The position numbers were made by a program, and so were the translations under genes. A stretch of 64,000 nt of DNA, taken from positions 1 through 64,000 of IMG/VR virus record IMGVR_UViG_3300027541_000695; one strand, 5' to 3'. The DNA comes from a virus. Of the stretch, positions 10,919 to 18,104 are shown in pieces (positions within the stretch are counted from its first letter, which is position 1; each line of letters opens with the position of its first letter). The notes under the pieces are model-generated. The model ran no database searches. It was not told the origin of the DNA and saw only the letters and a program-made list of their open reading frames with translations.

Positions 10919-11560
10919 ATGGTTAACATTACGCTTGAACTTCAATCATTAAGGGCGATATTAGAGTCTAAGGGTTTAGATCCTGATACTGTCGATTCAA
11001 TAGTCAGTAAAGCTAAAGAAGAGATAAATGGCGCAGTCGAAGAATTAGGCATGTCTGCGCTTGAATCGGCTATTGAAGCCGGCGTAGAAAAAGGATCTGA
11101 TGAGTTTATAAATCAAGTTATGCTTGATAGAATAGGCGCACAGATCACGACTGAAACATTCAACACATCATTCACCGAGCCATCTAAACCCATGTTGCCT
11201 TATTTGCTGCAAGGAGCAAAACCGCTAAAAGACGGAAGTGGCGTTTATAAGGTAATTCCCGTTGGCTCTCCATCGACTTCTCCTAAACCAAGTATCGCTA
11301 GCAATATATATGATGCTTGGAAATATGAAAATACAAGAAGAATAGAAGCAGCTAAACAGAATTTTCAAAATATAGCGCCAAGAGGCTCAAAGGCAGAATT
11401 TAGAACAGCCACAAGCAAGCAGGACGCTAATACCCAATGGGTTATCCCATCTAAAGAGAAAGATTTTACTGAAGATCTCGGCCAAATAAATGAATCCTTT
11501 AGGGATCAATTGAGCGAAAGAATAAGAGACATAATTAAGGAATACGAGGATTCGTTCTAA
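10919..11560 (+). CDS. Putative structural protein of the neck region, 213 aa
   Basis: Unrecognised. It has a helical N-terminal part (residues 1-75), a Pro/Ser-rich middle and a charged helical C-terminus. The start follows the previous stop by one base with no Shine-Dalgarno; the last base overlaps the next ATG (TAATG). By position between connector-like genes and sheath it may be a tail-completion or adaptor protein, but I see no diagnostic motif. Confidence 0.4.
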   Translation: MVNITLELQSLRAILESKGLDPDTVDSIVSKAKEEINGAVEELGMSALESAIEAGVEKGSDEFINQVMLDRIGAQITTETFNTSFTEPSKPMLPYLLQGAKPLKDGSGVYKVIPVGSPSTSPKPSIASNIYDAWKYENTRRIEAAKQNFQNIAPRGSKAEFRTATSKQDANTQWVIPSKEKDFTEDLGQINESFRDQLSERIRDIIKEYEDSF

Positions 11561-12261
11561 TGTCTTTTGTAATGCCAGAAATAGTAATAAGAAAGATAAT
11601 AGATCAAGGTATCAAGAATCTTAGAAAAAATAAAGATGCTTTTGATGATTTGTTTGCCATGTTAACTGAGCAAGACTTTAGTTCTGACTATGGCGATGAC
11701 TATAGAAACAAAATATGGAAATGGTTCTCGGAAACAAAGATACCAGTAATTCAAGCTTGGTCATTTAACGCACAAAAAATACCCTGTATAAGTGTGCATC
11801 TAGCTAATGAAACCGAAGATGAGAGTAAGGCCGCTATGAGCGACATAGCGGCGCTTTTTGATAATGAAGAGGGTGAAACTGGAACAGGTGTATTTACCGT
11901 GATGGTTGATATAGGTATACATGCTAATAGAGGTGGCGACCATGTTTTGTGGATGTACTATATCGTATCCTACATACTTTTTAAGAACAAGCTCACAGCG
12001 GAAAGATTGGGCCTAAAGCTCCACACTTATAGTGCCACAGATTACAGCAAAGATACCATGCACATGGCAGAAAACACGTGGACAAGATGGATAAGATTCA
12101 GGTGTACTACCCAGAATTATTGGATGGGTGACAAGTATACTGATATAGGCGAGATAAACGTAGAGCATACTGTAGACGGATCTGACTTAAATAGTTCAGA
12201 GGCTGGCATAGTTGCAAGTAAAATAAATGACGAAGATGATAGCGAAGGGGTTAATATTTAA
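11560..12261 (+). CDS. Putative tail terminator/completion protein, 233 aa
   Basis: Mixed alpha/beta protein with a central beta-rich part (IPCISVHLANE, GVFTVMVDIGIHAN) and many Trp residues; acidic C-terminus. Size and place, just before the sheath gene, fit a tail terminator or sheath-joining protein of myoviruses. No exact family recognised. Translationally coupled to the preceding gene by TAATG. Confidence 0.4.
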   Translation: MSFVMPEIVIRKIIDQGIKNLRKNKDAFDDLFAMLTEQDFSSDYGDDYRNKIWKWFSETKIPVIQAWSFNAQKIPCISVHLANETEDESKAAMSDIAALFDNEEGETGTGVFTVMVDIGIHANRGGDHVLWMYYIVSYILFKNKLTAERLGLKLHTYSATDYSKDTMHMAENTWTRWIRFRCTTQNYWMGDKYTDIGEINVEHTVDGSDLNSSEAGIVASKINDEDDSEGVNI

Positions 12262-12275
12262 CCACTTTTTGAGTG

Positions 12276-12281
12276 TATAAT
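12276..12281 (+). promoter_or_regulatory. TATAAT box with very short leader
   Basis: TATAAT 15 bases before ATG 12297, with GAGG in between at 12288-12291. Confidence 0.5.
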
Positions 12282-12296
12282 AAATGTGAGGCTTAC

Positions 12297-12521
12297 ATGA
12301 AAAAGAAAAAAGAAAAGAATAGAAATCTTTTGAGCTTAGAACAAGAAGGCGTAGAAAAGGTAGACTTTGACACCTGGTATGCACTTAGAAAAGAATCTAT
12401 ACCTAAGCATCATCACAAGGAAGTATTAAAAGCTGATTTTAAAGGCAGAGGATTAAGCGGGGATTGCTCTATGGAAACCTTCGATAGAGCCCTAGCCGCA
12501 TATGGCATAGTTTTAGGTTAA
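12297..12521 (+). CDS. Hypothetical protein, 74 aa
   Basis: Very basic start (MKKKKEKNRN), then a segment with DFKGRGLSGDCSMETFDRAL, which may form a small helical domain. The start at 12297 is supported by GAGG five bases upstream; an earlier GTG would overlap the TATAAT box. Lies alone between two promoters before the sheath gene. Unknown function. Confidence 0.55.
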   Translation: MKKKKEKNRNLLSLEQEGVEKVDFDTWYALRKESIPKHHHKEVLKADFKGRGLSGDCSMETFDRALAAYGIVLG

Positions 12522-12541
12522 CATTAGCTTATTAAGCATGT

Positions 12542-12547
12542 TATAAT
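12542..12547 (+). promoter_or_regulatory. Extended -10 promoter for tail sheath
   Basis: TGTTATAAT (TGN plus TATAAT) 30 bases before ATG, followed by a good AGGAG. Confidence 0.55.
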
Positions 12548-12577
12548 TTATTTACAGAATCTTAGGAGAAAAAGAAA

Positions 12578-14380
12578 ATGGCAATAAACGTAAGTTTTAA
12601 CGGAGCTACAATATACAAACCAGGCGCTTATTCGAAGGTCTCTATTGATCTCAGCGGTGGTTTTCCTCTTAGCCCGACTGGCCTTGTAGCGATACTTGGG
12701 GAAGCAGATGCTGGTGCACCTGGGGCTTCTGAAGTAAACATCGCAAATAATGTATTTAGTCCAGAACAGCTTCCAGAGATAAAGGCAAAATATGGCAGAG
12801 GTCCAATAGTTGACGCGTGCAACCTTTTGTTTGCTCCTGGCTCTGATGGTGCAATACCAGGCGGAGCTCAAGCTATATACATTTATAAAACTAACGCATC
12901 TGTTAGAGCTTCTCTTGCTCTCGCTGGTTCTTATGGTACAGTTCAAGCAAGAGAATGGGGTGTAGGCGGAAACAGAATAACTCTTAAGATAACTGGCTCC
13001 GGTGCTACTAGAAATTTAACGCTCTCTCAAAAAAGAGATTTGCTTGTAGAAACTGCAACCGTTGGTGGTAATGTACTTGTTACTGTAACAAATGCTACTG
13101 CTGGTTCTACTGTTTCTATAGACGATAACAACGTTGTTCTTTTTAACGGAACAAGCTCTGTTTCTCTTCCTAAGGCAAGTTTTGGCAGTGTTGCCGATCT
13201 TGCAGAAGCAATTAATTTGATCCCTTCTTGGAGCGCAGTTTTAACCGCAGGACAAGATTCAAGACAATCGGTCAATGTTCTTGACCACGTATCTTCTCTT
13301 GACGCCGTTTCTGGTGCAGCTCTTAAAAAAGATGCAGCAGAAGTTGCAGCCTTCTTTGAGGCATCTAGCATAGCATCTCTTGAATCTGGCGCTAAGGTAG
13401 GTTTGCCTGCTGCTCTTGCGGAAGCCGCATTGTCTGGCGGCGCAAAGGGCGCAACTAGCACTTCTGAGATAGTTAACGCTCTTAGTAAGTTTGAAAAAGT
13501 AAGAGTTAACTCTGTTGTGCCTCTTATGTCTCGCGATGCGTCAGACGATGCAGCAGACGGACTCACTGAATCTGGGTCTAATTACACTATAGAAGGAATA
13601 CATCAAGCTGTTAAGACACATCTTAGCTTGATGGCTACTACTAAGAAGAAATCCGAAAGACAAGGATATCTTTCGTTGAAGGCCGATTACGCTGATTGTA
13701 AACAAAGAGCGCAAGATCTTGCCGCGGCAAGAGTTCAGCTTGCAATTCAAGATGTTCGTCAGGCTGATAGTGATGGCGTCATAAGATGGTTTCAACCTTG
13801 GGCCGCAGCTTGCTTGCTCGCAGGCGCAAGAGGCGGATCGCCAATCGGTCTTCCTATGACCAATAAATATTTCAATATGAGCGGCATACGCCAAACAGGG
13901 CAATCTATGTCAACCGCAGAAGCGGATATAGTTCTCGACTTTGATCCTGATACTCAATATGATGATGCTATATCCAGCGGTATAAGTTTCTGGGAAAGAC
14001 CGCAGTCTGGCGGATTTCGCCTTGTAGTCGATAACACTACTTACGGAAAAGACGGAAACTGGGTATATAACAGAGCTAACGTTCTTTACGCTGCCGATGT
14101 TCTTGCATATGATTTCAGAAATCAGCTTGAAAATCTTTATGTCGGTGTTAAAAACACCGTTAGTGCTGCAGAAGTTAAATCTACTTGTGAATCTATACTT
14201 ACAACGTATTTAACTCAAGGTATTACTGTAAGTACTGCAGATGCTAAAAATGGCTTTAAACAACTCGTAGTGCAGATAAATGGCAACACGATAAACGTTT
14301 CTGTTGTTGTTAAGTTAGTAGAAGGAATTGATTTTGTTCTCGCAGATATAACCCTGCAGAGAGCACAGCAATCCGCTTAA
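12578..14380 (+). CDS. Tail sheath protein, 600 aa
   Basis: This protein forms the contractile outer tube. The N-terminus (YKPGAYSKVSID ... GLVAILGEADAG) and the tail (FRNQLENLYVG ... INVSVVVKLVEGIDFVLADI) have the form of contractile-tail sheath proteins: a start that binds the neighbour, then repeated domains, then the conserved C-terminal domain that contacts the tube. It has its own promoter, a strong AGGAG site and a strong terminator, which suits a very highly expressed gene. The family is clear by pattern although I cannot run a search. Confidence 0.85.
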   Translation: MAINVSFNGATIYKPGAYSKVSIDLSGGFPLSPTGLVAILGEADAGAPGASEVNIANNVFSPEQLPEIKAKYGRGPIVDACNLLFAPGSDGAIPGGAQAIYIYKTNASVRASLALAGSYGTVQAREWGVGGNRITLKITGSGATRNLTLSQKRDLLVETATVGGNVLVTVTNATAGSTVSIDDNNVVLFNGTSSVSLPKASFGSVADLAEAINLIPSWSAVLTAGQDSRQSVNVLDHVSSLDAVSGAALKKDAAEVAAFFEASSIASLESGAKVGLPAALAEAALSGGAKGATSTSEIVNALSKFEKVRVNSVVPLMSRDASDDAADGLTESGSNYTIEGIHQAVKTHLSLMATTKKKSERQGYLSLKADYADCKQRAQDLAAARVQLAIQDVRQADSDGVIRWFQPWAAACLLAGARGGSPIGLPMTNKYFNMSGIRQTGQSMSTAEADIVLDFDPDTQYDDAISSGISFWERPQSGGFRLVVDNTTYGKDGNWVYNRANVLYAADVLAYDFRNQLENLYVGVKNTVSAAEVKSTCESILTTYLTQGITVSTADAKNGFKQLVVQINGNTINVSVVVKLVEGIDFVLADITLQRAQQSA

Positions 14381-14386
14381 GATATT

Positions 14387-14415
14387 AAGGCCGGGCGTTA
14401 TGCCCGGCCTTTTTT
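14387..14415 (+). terminator. Rho-independent terminator after the sheath gene
   Basis: AAGGCCGGGC / GCCCGGCCTT stem with GTTAT loop followed by six Ts. Confidence 0.9.
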
Positions 14416-14430
14416 CATGAAGGTGTAAAC

Positions 14431-15096
14431 ATGTCAAATCGCCCAGACTGGTCTCAGTGGATATTGCAAAAGAACAACGAAGCTAAGCAAGAAGAGCTTA
14501 GAAAGAGCGATTCTGTTTGTAAAAAATGCAATAAAGCTAAATGTAAATGCCTTAAAAAATCTAAAGACATGGCAGGCGATAAAGTAGACTCAAGTATGTT
14601 AATGTCTGAACTTGAATCTCTTGAGCATCATATAAAAGAAATAAGAGAGCACATAGATCAAGCAGAAATTGCTCCTGATTGGGTTAAAGCTAAGGTTTCA
14701 AAGGCTGCGTCGGGATTGTCTGATATCGCCCATTATATAATGGGACTAAAGGAAATTAAAAAGGGTGAATCTGCTGAATTAGAAAAAGCCTTAGAAGGAG
14801 CAAGAAATCCTAAAAGAGGCGATCCGATGTTCGAACCTACTCATCTTCGCGAATGCGCTACCTTAAGTCATGAAGATGCTAAGAAGAGAGCTCATCAAGT
14901 AGTTAATGGTGCCAACGCTAGACCAATTACCAAAAATAGAGCTAGACTAATGATAGATAGAAGCAAAAATGTACCTCATCTTCTTCAGGGGATGACTAAC
15001 TACATGCTCGCACACCCTAGCGAAAACTTAAAGGTCGGCAGAGGTGTTGGGCCTAGCTTACCAGACGAAAGAGACGGCGGTTCAGAAGCAGCTTAA
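14431..15096 (+). CDS. Putative virion-associated protein, 221 aa
   Basis: Contains a Lys/Cys cluster (CKKCNKAKCKC, residues 30-40), a helical segment EIAPDWVKAKVSKAASGLSD typical of small phage virion-region proteins, and a C-terminal domain with RPITKNRARLMIDRS. AAGG precedes the start. The gene lies between sheath and tube genes but is expressed through or after the sheath terminator, presumably at a lower level. No enzymatic motif. Confidence 0.45.
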   Translation: MSNRPDWSQWILQKNNEAKQEELRKSDSVCKKCNKAKCKCLKKSKDMAGDKVDSSMLMSELESLEHHIKEIREHIDQAEIAPDWVKAKVSKAASGLSDIAHYIMGLKEIKKGESAELEKALEGARNPKRGDPMFEPTHLRECATLSHEDAKKRAHQVVNGANARPITKNRARLMIDRSKNVPHLLQGMTNYMLAHPSENLKVGRGVGPSLPDERDGGSEAA

Positions 15097-15137
15097 ATTT
15101 ATTTTAGGTTAGTTTCGAAGTTTAACTCTTTTTGTGT

Positions 15138-15143
15138 TATAAT
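15138..15143 (+). promoter_or_regulatory. Extended -10 promoter for tail tube
   Basis: TGTTATAAT, 65 bases before ATG 15209, then a leader with AAAGGA. Confidence 0.55.
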
Positions 15144-15208
15144 TATAAAGTTACAATTAAGTAACAAAATAGCAAGGTAAAGGGAACCGCAACCCTAAAG
15201 GAAACAAA

Positions 15209-15775
15209 ATGGCAGACATAAAACCATCTTTTATAACAGGCGCGTCAGCAAAGATAACCGTAGGTGGTAAAACTTTCGCATACGCAGCTGACGTATCTTA
15301 CTCTGTGGCAGTTGACACGATCCCCATAGAAACAATGGGTCGCTATGAAGCTGTGACCAACGAACCAGTTAACTACTCTGTAGCAGGCGAACTTAGCATA
15401 GTTAGATATACTAACGTAGCATCTGGTTCAACTGGAAACAATCCCTTTGGAACCGCAGATGGAACTGGAAACGGCGTTAAAGCATCTGGCCTTCAAGGAT
15501 TCTTTGATCCTGCAAGTATATTAGCTTCAAAGAGCGTAGATATAGTTATATATCAGAAAAAAGCAACAAATACGACTACTGGCAGCGGAGCAGCTAGTAG
15601 TTCTGCAGTTGAGACTGTTAGAATAGGAAGAATCATAGACGCAAGAATGAACCGCTTGAGCGGCGGTATCAACAAAAGAGGCATATTGGTTGAGCGCATG
15701 AGCTTCGTAGGCATCCTGTTTGACGGCGATGATTTTGACGCAGGTAAGTCTGCAGATAAAGATCTTTCAACCTAA
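15209..15775 (+). CDS. Tail tube protein 1, 188 aa
   Basis: Begins MADIKPSFITGASAKITVGGKTFAYAADVSY and ends with GILVERMSFVGILFDGDDF. The beta-rich pattern with a GRYEAVTNEPVNYSVAGELS hairpin is that of the inner tube of contractile tails. It follows the sheath as usual in myoviruses. The second and third downstream genes share the same layout, so this is one of three paralogues. Its own promoter and terminator suggest it is the major, highly expressed copy. Confidence 0.75.
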   Translation: MADIKPSFITGASAKITVGGKTFAYAADVSYSVAVDTIPIETMGRYEAVTNEPVNYSVAGELSIVRYTNVASGSTGNNPFGTADGTGNGVKASGLQGFFDPASILASKSVDIVIYQKKATNTTTGSGAASSSAVETVRIGRIIDARMNRLSGGINKRGILVERMSFVGILFDGDDFDAGKSADKDLST

Positions 15776-15793
15776 TAATTAATGCACAATATT

Positions 15794-15824
15794 AAAGCCC
15801 TGCCAGTAATGGTGGGGCTTTTTT
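15794..15824 (+). terminator. Rho-independent terminator after tube 1
   Basis: AAAGCCC.GCCA / TGG.GGGGCTTT imperfect stem followed by a run of Ts. Confidence 0.8.
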
Positions 15825-15854
15825 ATTTACAGTAATGCGCGACAGTTTTTATGG

Positions 15855-15860
15855 TATTAT
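15855..15860 (+). promoter_or_regulatory. TATTAT box before tube paralogue 2
   Basis: GGTATTAT, 17 bases before a GTG start, with GAGAGG in between. Confidence 0.45.
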
Positions 15861-15876
15861 TTAGTGAGAGGTCATC

Positions 15877-16578
15877 GTGGCAGGTGTAAAACCATTTTTT
15901 ATAACGGGCGCAAATGCAAAGATAAAGATAAACGGTAAAACGTTAGCTTTTTGCACTGACCTTTCTTACTCAATACAGATAGCGCATCAAACGCCTAAGG
16001 TTCTCGGCATGTACGAAGGCTCTTCTGTTGAACCGCTTGGATATACTGTATCTGGCTCGTTCAGCGTAATTAGATACACTAAAGATGCCGCAATGGCGAC
16101 TGGCGCTGATTCTACGCCGTATGGTATATCCGAGAACGACGCGGGTAACGGAGTAGGCAACATGGGTTCTGCATGGGGTGGCAAGTTCGGCGATTTTCTT
16201 AATAGGAACGGCATAGGTAACGACGGCAGGACTAACGAAGCACTAAATCCAGGTTTGCTGTCTAACGGTACGACGTTTGACATACAAGTGTATCAAAAGG
16301 TTCCTGGGCAAGGTGGCGAGGCTGGAGGTTTCTTTGGCGCTACTCAAAGAACCATAAATGCTGTAAGTGATATATTGACAGGCGGAACCGGCGTAAACGG
16401 TTCTGTTCCTGGATTAGTAGGCGTAGCTAACATAAGAAACTGCAGAATAACTCAAGCTGACTTTAGTATATCAAAAAGAGGGGCTGCCATGCAACGCTTT
16501 AACTTCGTTGCGCTGTACGCAGACGAAGATAGTTTTGTAGCCGACTTCAGCGGAGTCGGGCAGCAGTTCGAGGGATAA
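15877..16578 (+). CDS. Tail tube paralogue 2, 233 aa
   Basis: GTG start with GAGAGG ahead. The N-terminus VKPFFITGANAKIKINGKTLAFCTDLSYSI is a clear relative of tube protein 1, and the C-terminus (SISKRGAAMQRFNFVALYADED) matches its NKRGILVERMSFVG. A Gly/Asn-rich insertion of about 45 residues sits in the middle. It could form a minor ring, for example at one end of the tube, or decorate the tube. Inference from homology within the window. Confidence 0.65.
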   Translation: MAGVKPFFITGANAKIKINGKTLAFCTDLSYSIQIAHQTPKVLGMYEGSSVEPLGYTVSGSFSVIRYTKDAAMATGADSTPYGISENDAGNGVGNMGSAWGGKFGDFLNRNGIGNDGRTNEALNPGLLSNGTTFDIQVYQKVPGQGGEAGGFFGATQRTINAVSDILTGGTGVNGSVPGLVGVANIRNCRITQADFSISKRGAAMQRFNFVALYADEDSFVADFSGVGQQFEG

Positions 16579-16581
16579 TAC

Positions 16582-17220
16582 ATGCCAAAGGGTTTTAACA
16601 ACGTACCGCCTCCAGGTCAAGGTTTACTAGATAACGTAGTTGGCGGAAATATAGGTGGCATATTCTCTACTAGACCTACTGCCAAATACGCAAGCGGCGC
16701 TAGGTGCATACTTAAGATAAACGGCGTCATAGTAGGCTTTGCATTTGGCATCTCATGGAGAATAACTACAGCCGTGACAGAGATCAACGCCATAGATGAT
16801 CCTTTCACCAATGAGTTAGTTCCAACAAGATGCAGAGTAGAGGGATCTATATCCGCTCTTCACATACCTGGAGTTAGTGCCGGTACTAAAGGCTGGCAAG
16901 CCAATGCTTTATCCTTCTTGTTTCAAAAATATATACAAATAGAAGTTAGAGATTCAAAGACAGACGAAGTTTTATTTTTAGCTTCTAAAGCCATGATAGT
17001 CTCAAGGCAGGAAGAGATAAGAGTGGATCAGCTAGCCAACGTGACTTTGACTTTTCAAGCCATAGGTTGGCAGGATGAAAAGGTCCCGACTATACCTGAA
17101 GGATATACTTCGGACGGTAACTCAAACAATTCTCAAATCGGACAACCTAAAAAGACGCCAGCTGCAAATTTCAACGATATCACTCTCATGCCTACTATGG
17201 GTGGCACGATGAAAGGTTAA
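16582..17220 (+). CDS. Tail tube paralogue 3, 212 aa
   Basis: After a 30-residue Gly/Pro-rich lead it has ASGARCILKINGVIVGFAFGISWRI, matching the start of the two tube proteins, and an equivalent VRVEG/VEGSISALHI strand. The C-terminus is extended and polar. Starts four bases after paralogue 2, with AGGGA just ahead. A third tube-fold protein is unusual; a role in tube-baseplate or tube-terminator contacts is possible. Confidence 0.6.
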   Translation: MPKGFNNVPPPGQGLLDNVVGGNIGGIFSTRPTAKYASGARCILKINGVIVGFAFGISWRITTAVTEINAIDDPFTNELVPTRCRVEGSISALHIPGVSAGTKGWQANALSFLFQKYIQIEVRDSKTDEVLFLASKAMIVSRQEEIRVDQLANVTLTFQAIGWQDEKVPTIPEGYTSDGNSNNSQIGQPKKTPAANFNDITLMPTMGGTMKG

Positions 17221-17233
17221 TTTTATACACTTT

Positions 17234-17262
17234 TTGATATCTTTACCATATTAAGGTATAAT
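17234..17262 (+). promoter_or_regulatory. Sigma-70-type promoter of the tail-assembly genes
   Basis: TTGATA, 17-base spacer, TATAAT. The best host-type promoter in the window. The start of transcription would fall right at the GAGG site before ATG 17279. Confidence 0.75.
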
Positions 17263-17278
17263 TAAAAAGAGGTTTATT

Positions 17279-17659
17279 ATGGATTTACCGAACAAGGAAC
17301 ATGTTTTTGATTTTCAGCACACTGGTATAGACACCGGTAAAAAATACGAAGGCAGATTTACTGTCTTATGCGTACTCAACATGGGACAAAAGCATAAACT
17401 AGAGCTTGAAAAAACAAGACTTCTTGGTAATTATCAAAATCCAACAGACGGTCTTCTTGGTATGGCTATAATTTTAGCAACTCTTAGAACCAAGATAGTT
17501 GATGCACCTGAATGGTGGAAACAAAGCGTAGGCGGTACTTTAATAGAAGACGAAGACGCACTAGTAGCACTTTTTGATAAAGTAGCTGCAGCCGAGGAAG
17601 AATGGCGCCAGAAGATGAAAGAGAAAAGTCAGAAAGCGCAAGAGACTTTACAAGCTTAA
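17279..17659 (+). CDS. Tail assembly chaperone, first frame, 126 aa
   Basis: Small acidic/helical protein (NKEHVFDFQHTGIDTGKKYEGRF...) between tail tube and tape measure genes, the fixed place of tail-assembly chaperones that coat the tape measure during tail growth. It ends in a charged helix (EEEWRQKMKEKSQKAQ). The following gene overlaps it by 58 bases in the -1 frame, as in lambda G/GT-like pairs. Confidence 0.6.
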   Translation: MDLPNKEHVFDFQHTGIDTGKKYEGRFTVLCVLNMGQKHKLELEKTRLLGNYQNPTDGLLGMAIILATLRTKIVDAPEWWKQSVGGTLIEDEDALVALFDKVAAAEEEWRQKMKEKSQKAQETLQA

Positions 17660-18099
17660 TAGATCAGATAAGAACCGTAGCAGCAGCTAACGCACGTTCT
17701 GATCTCTCTGACGAAAAACAATTAATACTTTTTCTTCAAAGTTGGTGGTCTAAAACTTATAATAGGCCACTCAAAGATCCTTTATTGCTTTCTTATACAT
17801 TAGAAGAACTTCTTTATGAATTTTACGACAAAATAGAGCGTAAAAAGGCAGAACAAGAACGAGTAAACTCAGAAAATGATAAGATAGAGGCAGACAAGGA
17901 AAAAGAGGTTCTTGATTGGGCTGAAGAGGAAGAAAGAAAAGAACTCGAAGCTTTAAAAAAAGAAGCTGGTAATAAGCAAGAAATAGATCCAACCAAAGAT
18001 CCTGATAACGTCGCATGGATGGAAAAACAGTTACAGCAAGGTAAAGCTATTTTTGGTGAATCATTTGGCGAAGATATAGAAGAAAGTTTTAATGAGTAA
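17602..18099 (+). CDS. Tail assembly chaperone, second frame, 165 aa
   Basis: Lies in the -1 frame relative to the upstream chaperone. It could be made by -1 frameshifting as a fusion, or on its own from ATG 17602, which has GAGGA five bases ahead. I find no canonical X-XXY-YYZ heptamer in the 17582-17657 window, so independent initiation is the safer reading. The protein is helical with a Lys/Glu-rich coiled coil (residues 60-140) and an acidic tail. Confidence 0.55.
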   Translation: MAPEDEREKSESARDFTSLIDQIRTVAAANARSDLSDEKQLILFLQSWWSKTYNRPLKDPLLLSYTLEELLYEFYDKIERKKAEQERVNSENDKIEADKEKEVLDWAEEEERKELEALKKEAGNKQEIDPTKDPDNVAWMEKQLQQGKAIFGESFGEDIEESFNE

Positions 18100-18104
18100 T
18101 TTTT

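Noticed and set aside
12273-12521. GTG start at 12273 for the 74-aa gene
   Set aside because: It would overlap the TATAAT box; the ATG at 12297 has GAGG at the right distance.
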